From the NCBI RefSeq assembly GCF_034651555.1, contig NZ_JAYEEQ010000004.1, positions 1 through 64,000 of the forward strand: DNA of 64,000 nucleotides, given 5' to 3'. This document shows, piece by piece, positions 25,585 to 33,554 of this stretch. The DNA is from Aurantibrevibacter litoralis (GTDB lineage Bacteria > Bacteroidota > Bacteroidia > Flavobacteriales > Flavobacteriaceae). Each line of letters begins with the position of its first letter. Positions within the stretch are counted from its first letter, which is position 1. The position numbers were made by a program, and so were the translations under genes. A model generated the notes under the pieces. That model made no database searches. It saw only the letters and a list, made by a program, of their open reading frames with translations, and had not been told where the DNA came from.

Positions 25585-26508
25585 ATGGAAAATGTTTACC
25601 ATCAGGGAGAGATCCAAATCCAAGAAAAGGTGGGTGAATCGCTAATGGCACAGTCCAATGGAAGGGTCATTTCTAGAAACATCATAAAAGGAGCTGTCAA
25701 TTTTATAGAAAAGCAGCCAATGGCCATCGTAAGTTCCGTTGATCACTACAATCAGGTATGGGTATCCCTACTCATTGGGGATTACGGGTTTGTCAGTGTG
25801 CGAGATGAACAAGAATTGTTGTTTGACAAAACCAAAATTCACAGCGATCCCAAGGATATTTTTTTTAACAATATTACGTCTTCCGGTCCTGTAGCTTCTC
25901 TTTTTATTGAACTTGAAACTAGAAGAAGATTCAGGATCAATGGAACAGTAACAAACAATGGCCATTTAATAAAAATGTTAGTTCTGGAAGCCTATCCGAA
26001 TTGCCCAAAATTTATACAACAAAGGGAAATATCCGTTCCCGAACACTTCAAAAAAACATCACCTTTGAAAATGACCGGCAAAACGCTGCCAGAATCGTTA
26101 ATGCGTTGGATTATGACATCGGACACCTTATTTGTGGGCAGTCAGAGTGCACACTCCCGCTTAGATGCTTCACACCGTGGCGGGCCAAGCGGCTTTGTGG
26201 AGATCTTGGATGACCAGACTCTTAAAATACCGGATTATCCGGGGAACAGCATGTACAATACTTTTGGCAATATTCACCAAAACCCCAATGTAGGCCTACT
26301 TTTTATAGATTTTGAAAAGAAAAAAACACTGCAACTCACTGGAGAGGCTGAATTGACATTTAATCGAACCACTCCTCTGGATATGCTTAAAACTTCAGGT
26401 ACCGGAAGATATTGGACCTTTAAAACAAAACAATGGATACTAGCAGAAAACCACCATGAAGTCGTCTGGAAGTTCTTGAGCCATTCACCCTATAATCCCC
26501 CTATATGA
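25585..26508 (+). CDS. PNPOx-like flavoprotein (pyridoxamine 5'-phosphate oxidase family)
   Basis: 307 aa. The N-terminal half has a split-barrel core (QPMAIVSSVDHYNQVWVSLL, FVSVRDEQELLF), and the C-terminal half a second one with the SAHSRLDASHRGGPSGFVEI signature and YPGNSMYNTFGNI. This tandem type is often fused to a ferredoxin reductase in other bacteria. Here the reductase is a separate gene overlapping by ATGA. The pair probably moves electrons from NAD(P)H through 2Fe-2S and flavin. The substrate is unknown. Confidence 0.85.
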   Translation: MENVYHQGEIQIQEKVGESLMAQSNGRVISRNIIKGAVNFIEKQPMAIVSSVDHYNQVWVSLLIGDYGFVSVRDEQELLFDKTKIHSDPKDIFFNNITSSGPVASLFIELETRRRFRINGTVTNNGHLIKMLVLEAYPNCPKFIQQREISVPEHFKKTSPLKMTGKTLPESLMRWIMTSDTLFVGSQSAHSRLDASHRGGPSGFVEILDDQTLKIPDYPGNSMYNTFGNIHQNPNVGLLFIDFEKKKTLQLTGEAELTFNRTTPLDMLKTSGTGRYWTFKTKQWILAENHHEVVWKFLSHSPYNPPI

Positions 26509-27536
26509 ATTTTGAAGAATTTATTGTAGATCATATAGCACAGGAAAGCAGTACAATTATTTCTTTATATGTAAAGAAGAAAGTGGGCAATAAGCCTGTA
26601 TCGTATTTACCCGGTCAATATGTTGCCGTACAGGTGCCCATCGGTGGATCCCTATTGATCCGGAATTATACTTTATCCGACGCTCCTGATAGAGAGCATT
26701 ATAGACTCACTATCAAAAAAGAACCAAATGGATTGGTTTCTAATTACGTACACAATGAAATAAAAATAGGCAGTACTTTAAAGGTCAGTTCCCCAATGGG
26801 AAATTTTTATTTGGCTACCGAAAATGAGGATCCAGTTCTATTCTTGTCGGCAGGTGTTGGTATTACTCCGATGATAAGCATGTTAGAGTACTTGGCACTG
26901 CATCAGCCAAGCAGAAAGGTATTTTTTATTCATTCAAGCAGGAGTCAAAATGAACAGCCCATGGCTCAAAGGTTGAAGGAACTTGCCAATAAAATGGTTG
27001 GGGTCGAAATGCAAATCCATCACACACAGCCCGCAGATGGTGAAATAAGTGGTGTTGACTACGATGTATGCGGTAGGGTTGAATATCGTCACCTTAAAAA
27101 GCGGTTAGCAGGCCTGACCAAACTTGTATGCTATATTTGTGGCCCTATAGACTTTATGAAAGTAATGACAGGAGACCTAATGCAATTAGGTCTTTCAAAG
27201 CAACAGGTTAAGCAAGAATTTTTTGTGTTAAACCAAAATGAACAACCACATCCTAAGGAGGAAATCGTTAGACCCTCTACTTTGCACCAAGTGCATTTTG
27301 TCAAGTCTGAAAGAAAAATAGTTTGGGATCATTCGAAACAAAACATTTTGGAATTGGCTGAATCTGTAGGTGTCCAAGCCACCAGCAGTTGCCGAATAGG
27401 TACCTGCGCAACTTGCGAAACCAATTTGTTGAAAGGAAAAGTCAGCTATAACCCCGAACCGTTTATGGAACCTCAGTTTGGTAAAATATTCATCTGTTGC
27501 GCTAAACCGGATACCAATATCGAAATATTACTTTAG
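26505..27536 (+). CDS. NAD(P)H-flavin reductase with C-terminal 2Fe-2S ferredoxin domain
   Basis: 343 aa. The FAD-binding barrel has RNYTLS (residues 53-58), the NAD(P) domain GVGITPM (about 117-123) and CGPIDFMKVM, and the C-terminal plant-type ferredoxin domain has Cys296, Cys301, Cys304 and Cys331 or Cys332 (SSCRIGTCATC and ICCAKP). It resembles oxygenase reductases and the reductase half of PNPOx-FNR fusions. The start overlaps the PNPOx stop by 4 bases, so translation is coupled. Confidence 0.9.
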   Translation: MNFEEFIVDHIAQESSTIISLYVKKKVGNKPVSYLPGQYVAVQVPIGGSLLIRNYTLSDAPDREHYRLTIKKEPNGLVSNYVHNEIKIGSTLKVSSPMGNFYLATENEDPVLFLSAGVGITPMISMLEYLALHQPSRKVFFIHSSRSQNEQPMAQRLKELANKMVGVEMQIHHTQPADGEISGVDYDVCGRVEYRHLKKRLAGLTKLVCYICGPIDFMKVMTGDLMQLGLSKQQVKQEFFVLNQNEQPHPKEEIVRPSTLHQVHFVKSERKIVWDHSKQNILELAESVGVQATSSCRIGTCATCETNLLKGKVSYNPEPFMEPQFGKIFICCAKPDTNIEILL

Positions 27537-27656
27537 ATGTGTCTAAATACGAAGGTATTTCAGAAAAAGATACGTGAGCTAGCCGAACAGGCATGCGTAA
27601 GTGACAAAAGGCCGGAAGGTTCCCCATTTGTCCCTCAACTAAGTGATCGGATCTGA
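27537..27656 (+). CDS. Possible small protein abutting the reductase gene
   Basis: A 39-aa frame whose ATG follows the reductase TAG directly (KVFQKKIRELAEQACVSDKR is its middle part). It could be a coupled small protein or the 5' stub of a lost gene. I do not recognise it. Confidence 0.25.
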   Translation: MCLNTKVFQKKIRELAEQACVSDKRPEGSPFVPQLSDRI

Positions 27657-27890
27657 AGTGTAATCAGTAAAAACCACCGGAAATGTACCATATTAGGCTG
27701 AGATTATTTCCTTCAATGTCCAAAATCTAGGACAGAGCCTTTATTGGGAGTTGCCAGAGGCTTGGAGAGCATTATTTGTCTTGGTTCTAAGAAATCCAAT
27801 ACTATTCCCGCAAACATAAATAGCTAAAAACTTGAGAGATGCTTTACACTATATTTGATTTGGTAGTGCGAAAATCTAATCAGAAAGGAA

Positions 27891-28085
27891 ATAAAAAATT
27901 TCTTGAAACTGACTATCCCCGAGGCAAGCCATAGGGGTATTTCCGCAGTTTCATTTTGGCCTTTAGACCAAAAACCAAAATTTTGTATTTTACCTCACCC
28001 GGAACTGCAAAAAGGCAGTTCCGACCTCTCCAAAGGAGAGGTAAATAGGAAACCCCGACCCTTGGGTCAGGGAATCTTTAGATTG
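27891..28085. repeat. Structured interspersed repeat, copy 2
   Basis: Second copy of the element at 341-559. The stem ATCGC/GCGAT of copy 1 is replaced by ACCTCTCC/GGAGAGGT, different bases but still a hairpin, which points to selection for structure. CGGAACTGC/GCAGTTCCG is unchanged. It lies between the reductase operon and bshB1. The flanks 27657-27890 and 28086-28206 show nothing clear. Confidence 0.75.
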
Positions 28086-28206
28086 CAATTGTATTAAATA
28101 ATACCTTTGACGCACATGGTCATATAGTGCCGTTGCTTTATTGAAAAGGTTACGCATTTCAAGCTTATTATGTCCTTAATTTAATAAATTAAAAACGGTA
28201 AGAAAG

Positions 28207-28923
28207 ATGAAGAATTTTAATGTTGATATTTTGGCGTTTGGAGCGCATCCCGACGACGTGGAATGTGCCGCAGCTGGGGTAATTTTAAGTACCATTCACA
28301 AAGGAGGAACGGTAGTGTTAACAGATCTTACACGGGGTGAAATGGGGAGTTACGGAACAGTAGAATCCCGAAAAGAAGAGGCTTTAAAAGCTGCCAAAAT
28401 AATGGGTATTTTCAACAGAGAACAGCTAGACCTGTGCGATGGTAAAATCAAAAATAGTATTAAAAATCAGGAAAAAGTGATAGAACTGATTCGAAATTAT
28501 AGGCCCAAAATCGTGCTGGCGAATGCATTTACCGATAGACATCCCGACCATAGAAAGGCAGCAAAATTGGTGTCTGATGCCTGCTTTCTATCCGGTCTAA
28601 AAAGGAACATCACAAAATATAACGGTAAAATTCAGGAACAGTGGAGGCCCTTAGCGGTGTATCATTACATACAAGATTATTTTATTCAACCACATTTCGT
28701 AGTCGATATAAGCGATTACTTTACCACGAAAATGGAGGTTGTAAAAGCTTATAACACCCAATTTGTGACTGCAAATGATGCCCATCCCAATGGCACAAAT
28801 GCGTTGTTGGATCAAATTAAGGCTACAAATCAGATTTTTGGGCGGTCTATAAACAGAAGATTTGCAGAAGGCTTTGTTTCGCAGCGCTATGTTGGCGTCG
28901 AGGAAATTACATCGTTAGTTTAA
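28207..28923 (+). CDS. bshB1: Bacillithiol biosynthesis deacetylase BshB1
   Basis: 238 aa zinc LmbE-like deacetylase that removes acetate from GlcNAc-malate in bacillithiol synthesis. Zinc ligands are in AFGAHPDDVE (His, Asp at residues 14-17) and DRHPDHRKA (His). TRGEMGSYGT and QRYVGVEE near the end match BshB1. Bacillithiol is a thiol redox buffer in many Bacteroidota. Carriage on an island is unusual; a second core copy may exist elsewhere. Confidence 0.92.
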   Translation: MKNFNVDILAFGAHPDDVECAAAGVILSTIHKGGTVVLTDLTRGEMGSYGTVESRKEEALKAAKIMGIFNREQLDLCDGKIKNSIKNQEKVIELIRNYRPKIVLANAFTDRHPDHRKAAKLVSDACFLSGLKRNITKYNGKIQEQWRPLAVYHYIQDYFIQPHFVVDISDYFTTKMEVVKAYNTQFVTANDAHPNGTNALLDQIKATNQIFGRSINRRFAEGFVSQRYVGVEEITSLV

Positions 28924-29218
28924 TAATTCAATCAGATAAAGAGAAGTCGTAGTATAGGAAAAGCGCACTGTATTACTTCAATTACACCTTTATAGCTAAC
29001 GCCTTTGTTTGCTGTTGTTTTTTCGATTTACGTAATGATTGCATTTAGGATTGCTTGAGATAAAACGTTTTGATATGTAGTCTGAGGTATGCGATTTGTA
29101 CCAATTCCCTAAATCATCATCTATTGTAAAAAAAGGATAGGAACTTTACCATTACTTTTAAATTAGTTTAATTGTGAAAGAATGATATGTTTTTAGCGTT
29201 TTATAAATGTTAAAATTT
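28924..29218. other. Intergenic region without recognised features
   Basis: AT-rich spacer between bshB1 and operator B. No open frame, strong hairpin or repeat is seen. Confidence 0.5.
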
Positions 29219-29232
29219 AACGAACGTTAGGT
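29219..29232. promoter_or_regulatory. Putative TetR operator B
   Basis: AACGAAC|GTTAGGT, 12 of 14 bases as in operator A (25064-25077). It covers the -33 position (TAG at 29228-29230) of the promoter with -7 box TATTTTTG at 29250-29257. The dyad centre lies 25 bases before the -7 box, the same geometry as at operator A. Confidence 0.6.
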
Positions 29233-29249
29233 AAATAATTTTTATTCAC

Positions 29250-29257
29250 TATTTTTG
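29250..29257 (+). promoter_or_regulatory. -7 box of the thioredoxin-fold/TetR operon
   Basis: TATTTTTG fits TAnnTTTG. A TAG instead of TTG lies 19 bases upstream, within operator B. The leader before ATG 29271 is very short. Confidence 0.6.
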
Positions 29258-29270
29258 ACAAAAAAAACCC

Positions 29271-29792
29271 ATGAAGTTACTTACTCAGAAAGTTGCTCCC
29301 GACTTTAAAGTTGACGATTACCGCGGTTCCAAAGTACATTTAAGTGATTACAAAAATAAAAAAGTGCTTTTAAGCTTTTTTAGAACGGCTTCTTGTCCCT
29401 TTTGCAATATGAGGGTACAGGAGTTGATTCATAAGGAACAGCAGTTTAAGGATAGCGGAATTGAAGTGATTGCTTTTTTTAGTTCAAATGCCGATGAAAT
29501 AAAATCCTATGCAGGTCAACAAAACCCTTGGTTTCCTATGGTAGCCGACCCTGAAAAAAAAATTTACACCTTATATGATGTTGAAGCGTCTAAAAGCGGC
29601 ATGCTAAAGACCATGCTCAAACCCTTAAAAATGATGAAAATGATGACTAGCGGTTTTTTTAATTTAAAATCAATGAAGGCGGCACCTATTATACCGGCAG
29701 ATTTTCTACTGAGTCCTGGTTTAAAAATTGAAAAAACATATTATGGTAAGGACTTTGGGGATCATATTGATTTAAAAGATATTTTAAATTAA
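29271..29792 (+). CDS. AhpC/TSA-type thioredoxin-fold (peroxiredoxin-like) protein
   Basis: 173 aa. The thioredoxin fold begins with APDFKVDDYRGSKVHLSDY. The active-site segment is RTASCPFCNMRVQEL (Cys at about 43 and 46), a CxxC more like a thiol oxidoreductase than a strict 1-Cys peroxiredoxin. ADPEKKIYTLYDVE follows. It probably reduces peroxides or disulfides using cellular thiols. It is 31 bases ahead of the TetR gene, so they are cotranscribed and probably autoregulated. Confidence 0.85.
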   Translation: MKLLTQKVAPDFKVDDYRGSKVHLSDYKNKKVLLSFFRTASCPFCNMRVQELIHKEQQFKDSGIEVIAFFSSNADEIKSYAGQQNPWFPMVADPEKKIYTLYDVEASKSGMLKTMLKPLKMMKMMTSGFFNLKSMKAAPIIPADFLLSPGLKIEKTYYGKDFGDHIDLKDILN

Positions 29793-29823
29793 AATTCTTA
29801 ATTTTGAACTCTAAACAATAAGC

Positions 29824-30384
29824 TTGAGACCTCAAAAAGTAGATACAGAAACATTATTAATGGGCGCACTTTCCGTTTTAAAAGAAAAAGGGTTTGATGG
29901 TGCCAGTTTAAACGAATTGGCAAAAGCCACCGGACTTCAAAAAGCAAGTTTGTATCATCGTTTCCCCGGTGGCAAAGAAGAAATTGCGCAAAATGTGTTT
30001 TGTTTTATTGAAGAATGGATATTGAACAAATTGGTAAAAATTCTCAATGATCCAGCAGTATCTCCTGAAAAAAGATTATCACGCGTTTTAAAAAATATTG
30101 ATGCCCTCTATCAAGGAGGTAAAGATGTTTGTTTTATTCGTTCACTATCTATGGGTACCGGCAAGCAACTTTTTAGTGATGATATTCAAAAAGTATTACA
30201 TATATGGATGAAGGGATTCTACGAATTTGGATTAGCGATTGGCTTTGAAAGTGAAAAGGCACAAGAAACCGCCGAAAATTCACTAATGTTAATCCAAGGG
30301 AGTTTGGTATTATCCAATGCGCTGGATGAACCCAAGCATTTTAAAAATGCCCTTAAACAGGTAAAAGAAAATTATTTGTTCTAA
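29824..30384 (+). CDS. TetR/AcrR family regulator
   Basis: 186 aa from a TTG start; no ATG lies at the expected N-terminus. The N-terminal HTH (TETLLMGALSVLKEKGFDGA, ASLNELAKATGLQKASLYHRFPGGKEEI) is typical, and the C-terminal ligand/dimer domain is all-helical with Cys98 region DVCFIRSLSMG. It is the likely binder of the two palindromes at 25064 and 29219 and so would control both its own operon and the dsrE operon. The ligand is unknown. Confidence 0.9.
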   Translation: MRPQKVDTETLLMGALSVLKEKGFDGASLNELAKATGLQKASLYHRFPGGKEEIAQNVFCFIEEWILNKLVKILNDPAVSPEKRLSRVLKNIDALYQGGKDVCFIRSLSMGTGKQLFSDDIQKVLHIWMKGFYEFGLAIGFESEKAQETAENSLMLIQGSLVLSNALDEPKHFKNALKQVKENYLF

Positions 30385-30405
30385 AAAAATTTGATTTTAT
30401 AATTA

Positions 30406-30419
30406 TCCGAACATTCGTT
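30406..30419. promoter_or_regulatory. Possible third TetR site
   Basis: TCCGAACATTCGTT with core CGAACATTCG resembles operators A and B, but no -7 box lies 25 bases from its centre. It sits between the TetR gene and a hydrolase remnant. Confidence 0.3.
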
Positions 30420-30432
30420 TTTTAATTAAAGA

Positions 30433-30510
30433 ATGCAAACACAAACCAACAACATTTTGTTCGTTCATGGAGCCTGGTACGGCACTACATTCTTAAAACT
30501 AAACTCATGA
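30433..30510 (+). pseudogene. Alpha/beta-hydrolase 5' stub
   Basis: 25 codons (MQTQTNNILFVHGAWYGTT, then unrelated residues and TGA). FVHGAWYG is the oxyanion-hole start of alpha/beta hydrolases; the rest of the gene is deleted. The TGA overlaps the ATG of the following AraC gene. Confidence 0.5.
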
Positions 30511-31391
30511 TACTCTTTAAGGAAATGACCGGCGAATATTTTGAGATTCTAAACATTGATCGCTCAAATAATGAGTTAAGAAACTACATTTCCAATAATA
30601 GCCCTCAAAATTTATTAACCATCCTGTGGTTTCTTGACGATGATAGTGCCATCGAAGTCGATGGTGTTAGACATCATATTTTGAAGAATGAACTCCTATT
30701 TTTAACAGACCTACATCAGGTAAAAACACTTGAAATAGGATGCTTGCGCATGTTGCGTTTCAATCGCGCATTTTATTGCATCATCGATCATGATCAAGAC
30801 GCAAGTTGCAAAGGATTGCTGTTTTATGGAGCATCGACCTTACCCAAGATCCAATTATCACAATCACAAATAAATCTTCTAAACCCCATATTTAGTACTA
30901 TTTCAAAAGAAATTACCATTACCGACCAACATCAATTGCCTATGTTGCAACTTTTATTAAAGCAATTTTTAATTCACAGTACACGGTTTTATAAACAACA
31001 AAATATATTGGGAAGTTATAATGTGTCTAACATAGAAACCATTAGAGAATTTAATTATTTGGTAGAACTACATTTCAAAAATTTGCACAGGGTAAAAGAC
31101 TATGCCCAAATCATGAACAAATCCTCTAAAACGCTGTCCAATTTATTTAGCCAAAATTCCAATAAATCGCCTTTTCAAATTATTGCGGAAAGGAAAATAT
31201 TAGAAGCAAAGCGATTATTGTGCTATGGTAATTTATCTGTTAAGGAAGTGGGTTACGACCTTGGATACAGCGATATACAATCATTTTCTAGAGCTTTTAA
31301 AAATCACGAATTAGTATCGCCAATAACTTTTAAAACAAAATGCATGGGAAATATTGCTAATTATTTAGGAAAAAAAGGTTCTTTAAATTGA
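30507..31391 (+). CDS. AraC family transcriptional regulator
   Basis: 294 aa. An N-terminal cupin-like sensor part (about 1-170) is followed by a C-terminal double HTH (RVKDYAQIMNKSSKTLSNLF, LSVKEVGYDLGYSDIQSFSR). Likely effects are on the small membrane-protein gene 45 bases downstream. Regulator number one of four AraC proteins on the island. Confidence 0.88.
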   Translation: MILFKEMTGEYFEILNIDRSNNELRNYISNNSPQNLLTILWFLDDDSAIEVDGVRHHILKNELLFLTDLHQVKTLEIGCLRMLRFNRAFYCIIDHDQDASCKGLLFYGASTLPKIQLSQSQINLLNPIFSTISKEITITDQHQLPMLQLLLKQFLIHSTRFYKQQNILGSYNVSNIETIREFNYLVELHFKNLHRVKDYAQIMNKSSKTLSNLFSQNSNKSPFQIIAERKILEAKRLLCYGNLSVKEVGYDLGYSDIQSFSRAFKNHELVSPITFKTKCMGNIANYLGKKGSLN

Positions 31392-31436
31392 TGTCAAGCA
31401 AAGGATATTTGTCTGGAATTTTAAAATATAAATCAA

Positions 31437-31856
31437 ATGGAAAAAAATGGAATAATTAATTGGAGGAATGCCCTATTGGGTGGTCTAATTGGCACACTCT
31501 TTTTTGATGTAATTGGGTACACTGCCACCGGAATCTGGTGGGATATACCTAGTGTGTTGGGTGAGAAAACGGGGCTTGGTATGGTCTATGGTGTTTTGGG
31601 ACACTATGGAAATGGCTTATTGCTGGCAGTCCTTTATGCCGGGATAGCACCATCGTTGTGGGGACCTGCATGGTTTAGAACGTTTACTTTTGTAACTGTC
31701 GAAACAATTGCATTAGTTTGGTTTTTTATGTTTCCGCTTTTAGGTGCCGGAATTGGCGGTATCGGATTAGGACACATAATCCCGTTAGTGTCGTTAATAA
31801 GACATTTTGCTTATGGGGTGCCTTTATTTTACTTTGTACATAAATTTTCAAAATAG
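31437..31856 (+). CDS. Small membrane protein, function unknown
   Basis: 139 aa with about four hydrophobic helices (ALLGGLIGTLFFDVIGYTAT, NGLLLAVLYAGIAP, TFVTVETIALVWFFMFPLLG, IGLGHIIPLVSLI). Gly-rich helices suggest an inner-membrane protein. It follows the AraC regulator and may be its target. The family is not recognised. Confidence 0.7.
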   Translation: MEKNGIINWRNALLGGLIGTLFFDVIGYTATGIWWDIPSVLGEKTGLGMVYGVLGHYGNGLLLAVLYAGIAPSLWGPAWFRTFTFVTVETIALVWFFMFPLLGAGIGGIGLGHIIPLVSLIRHFAYGVPLFYFVHKFSK

Positions 31857-32031
31857 GCTTTTGATTCATTATAAGCTGCATAGTTTTAGTTTAAAGCGTT
31901 TTAGCAGCTTTAATTTTTCACCCTGTAAGTCTGGAGGGCATTAAAGGACGGAAAATAACAGCTGGCCTACAGCCTCCATCTCGCCCTAAAGCAATCCATT
32001 TATAACCCAAGATTTGTTACCTTTTGTTTCA

Positions 32032-32508
32032 ATGAGAAGTCACCTAATTTTAATTTTATTTACTCTAGTTTCCTTCATTATGCAATCACAAAACATTGAA
32101 ATAAAGCACCCCGTTCCACCCTTTACAGAGGAGACGGCCAAACAAAAAATACAAATGGCGGAAGACGCCTGGAACAGCAAAGACCCACAACGTGTGTCAA
32201 TGGCCTATACGCCTAACAGTGAATGGCGCAACCGCAATCTTTTTATAAACGGACGGGAGGAAATAGTGACCTTCCTTACTCAAAAGTGGGAAAAGGAACG
32301 CCATTACAGGCTTAGAAAAGAATACTGGGCGCACAGCGGAAACCGTATTGCTGTAAGGTTTGAATACGAATATCAAGATGCCAGCGACCAATGGTGGCGT
32401 GCCTATGGCAATGAAAATTGGGAGTTCGACGAGAATGGGCTAATGGCCAAACGCTTTGCTAGTATTAATGACTTGAAAATTGAGGAAAAAGACAGAAAAT
32501 TCAGATAA
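32032..32508 (+). CDS. Exported NTF2-like protein (DUF1348)
   Basis: 158 aa. The signal peptide MRSHLILILFTLVSFIMQSQ is followed by a SnoaL/NTF2-like fold with the DUF1348 pattern: KIQMAEDAWNSKDPQRVSMA, YTPNSEWRNRNLFI, GREEIVTFLTQKW and NRIAVRFEYEYQDASDQWWR. Most DUF1348 proteins are cytoplasmic, so the leader peptide is unusual. Start ATG 32032 is chosen over TTG 32014 because the signal peptide begins there. Confidence 0.85.
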   Translation: MRSHLILILFTLVSFIMQSQNIEIKHPVPPFTEETAKQKIQMAEDAWNSKDPQRVSMAYTPNSEWRNRNLFINGREEIVTFLTQKWEKERHYRLRKEYWAHSGNRIAVRFEYEYQDASDQWWRAYGNENWEFDENGLMAKRFASINDLKIEEKDRKFR

Positions 32509-32614
32509 GAGTTGCACTATTTAGAGATAACTTAACCTTTTTATCTCGCTTGTTTGTTTAAATTCCCCTTTCCTTAATACATTGTATTATTTTTGTTAAA
32601 GGGGAATTTTTTTT

Positions 32615-33493
32615 ATGAAATATCTCAGTTTTGAAAATAAAAAATACGGTTTTGATTTGGCGATGGACTTGATTCCTTTAAAGAATCCGCCATGCAATTA
32701 TTTTATTGACGAAATCCATGCTACTAATTTTTTCGAGATTTTTTTGTTTGACGCTGTTCATGAGGGCTTTTTTCAATTTGATGAGCATAAAATTGAAATT
32801 TCCCCACATTCCGTTTTTTTTATTTCCCCAAACCAAAGAAAGTTATGTGGCATAAATCCTGATGGATTAAGTGGCTATCATCTTATTTTTCAAAATGAGT
32901 TTTTAACCGACTTTTTTCAAGACAAACTATTTGTATATAAGCTCAGGTATTTCCACAACCCTTTTATTCGACCCAACCTCACCTTGCCTGCAGATGAGTT
33001 TGCTTTTGTTGAAATTATTTTAACCAAAATCTACTCCGAAGTCGTCAATTTCAGAAAAAACAGTCGCCACATTATTCGCGCTTTGCTCTATTATCTCTTG
33101 GTGAAATTGAACGAAGACTTTGAATTTCAATATCAACTTACTTCAGAGGGCTATGGCGAGTCGGTGTTTTTTGAATTTCTGTTTACTTTAGAACGGCACT
33201 TAAAACAACAACACGATGTTCAGTTTTATGCTCAAAGTTTACATATAAGTACTTCAAAATTGAACGCTTTGGTAAAAAATCAATTTAAAATGGGGGCAAA
33301 AGCCTTTATTCTGCACCGCCTATCTCAGGAAATAAAAATTGAGTTAGCCAATACCGATAAAATCATTAACGAAATAGCCGAAGAATTTCATTTTAGCGAA
33401 CCTAATAATTTAAGTCGTTTCTTTAAAAAAACATTCGGAATATCACCCGAAAGGTATAGAGCATCCTTAAAAAGTGATAGTATAAAGACCTAA
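32615..33493 (+). CDS. AraC family transcriptional regulator
   Basis: 292 aa. An AraC-type N-terminal ligand domain is followed by double HTH (VQFYAQSLHISTSKLNALVK, IINEIAEEFHFSEPNNLSRF, FFKKTFGISPERYR). It is followed 52 bases later by a secreted protein gene that may be its target. Confidence 0.88.
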   Translation: MKYLSFENKKYGFDLAMDLIPLKNPPCNYFIDEIHATNFFEIFLFDAVHEGFFQFDEHKIEISPHSVFFISPNQRKLCGINPDGLSGYHLIFQNEFLTDFFQDKLFVYKLRYFHNPFIRPNLTLPADEFAFVEIILTKIYSEVVNFRKNSRHIIRALLYYLLVKLNEDFEFQYQLTSEGYGESVFFEFLFTLERHLKQQHDVQFYAQSLHISTSKLNALVKNQFKMGAKAFILHRLSQEIKIELANTDKIINEIAEEFHFSEPNNLSRFFKKTFGISPERYRASLKSDSIKT

Positions 33494-33554
33494 AATGATA
33501 GAAAGGTTGGTGCATAAGTTATAGAACTTAGCAAAAAATCTAAAAATGTTATTT

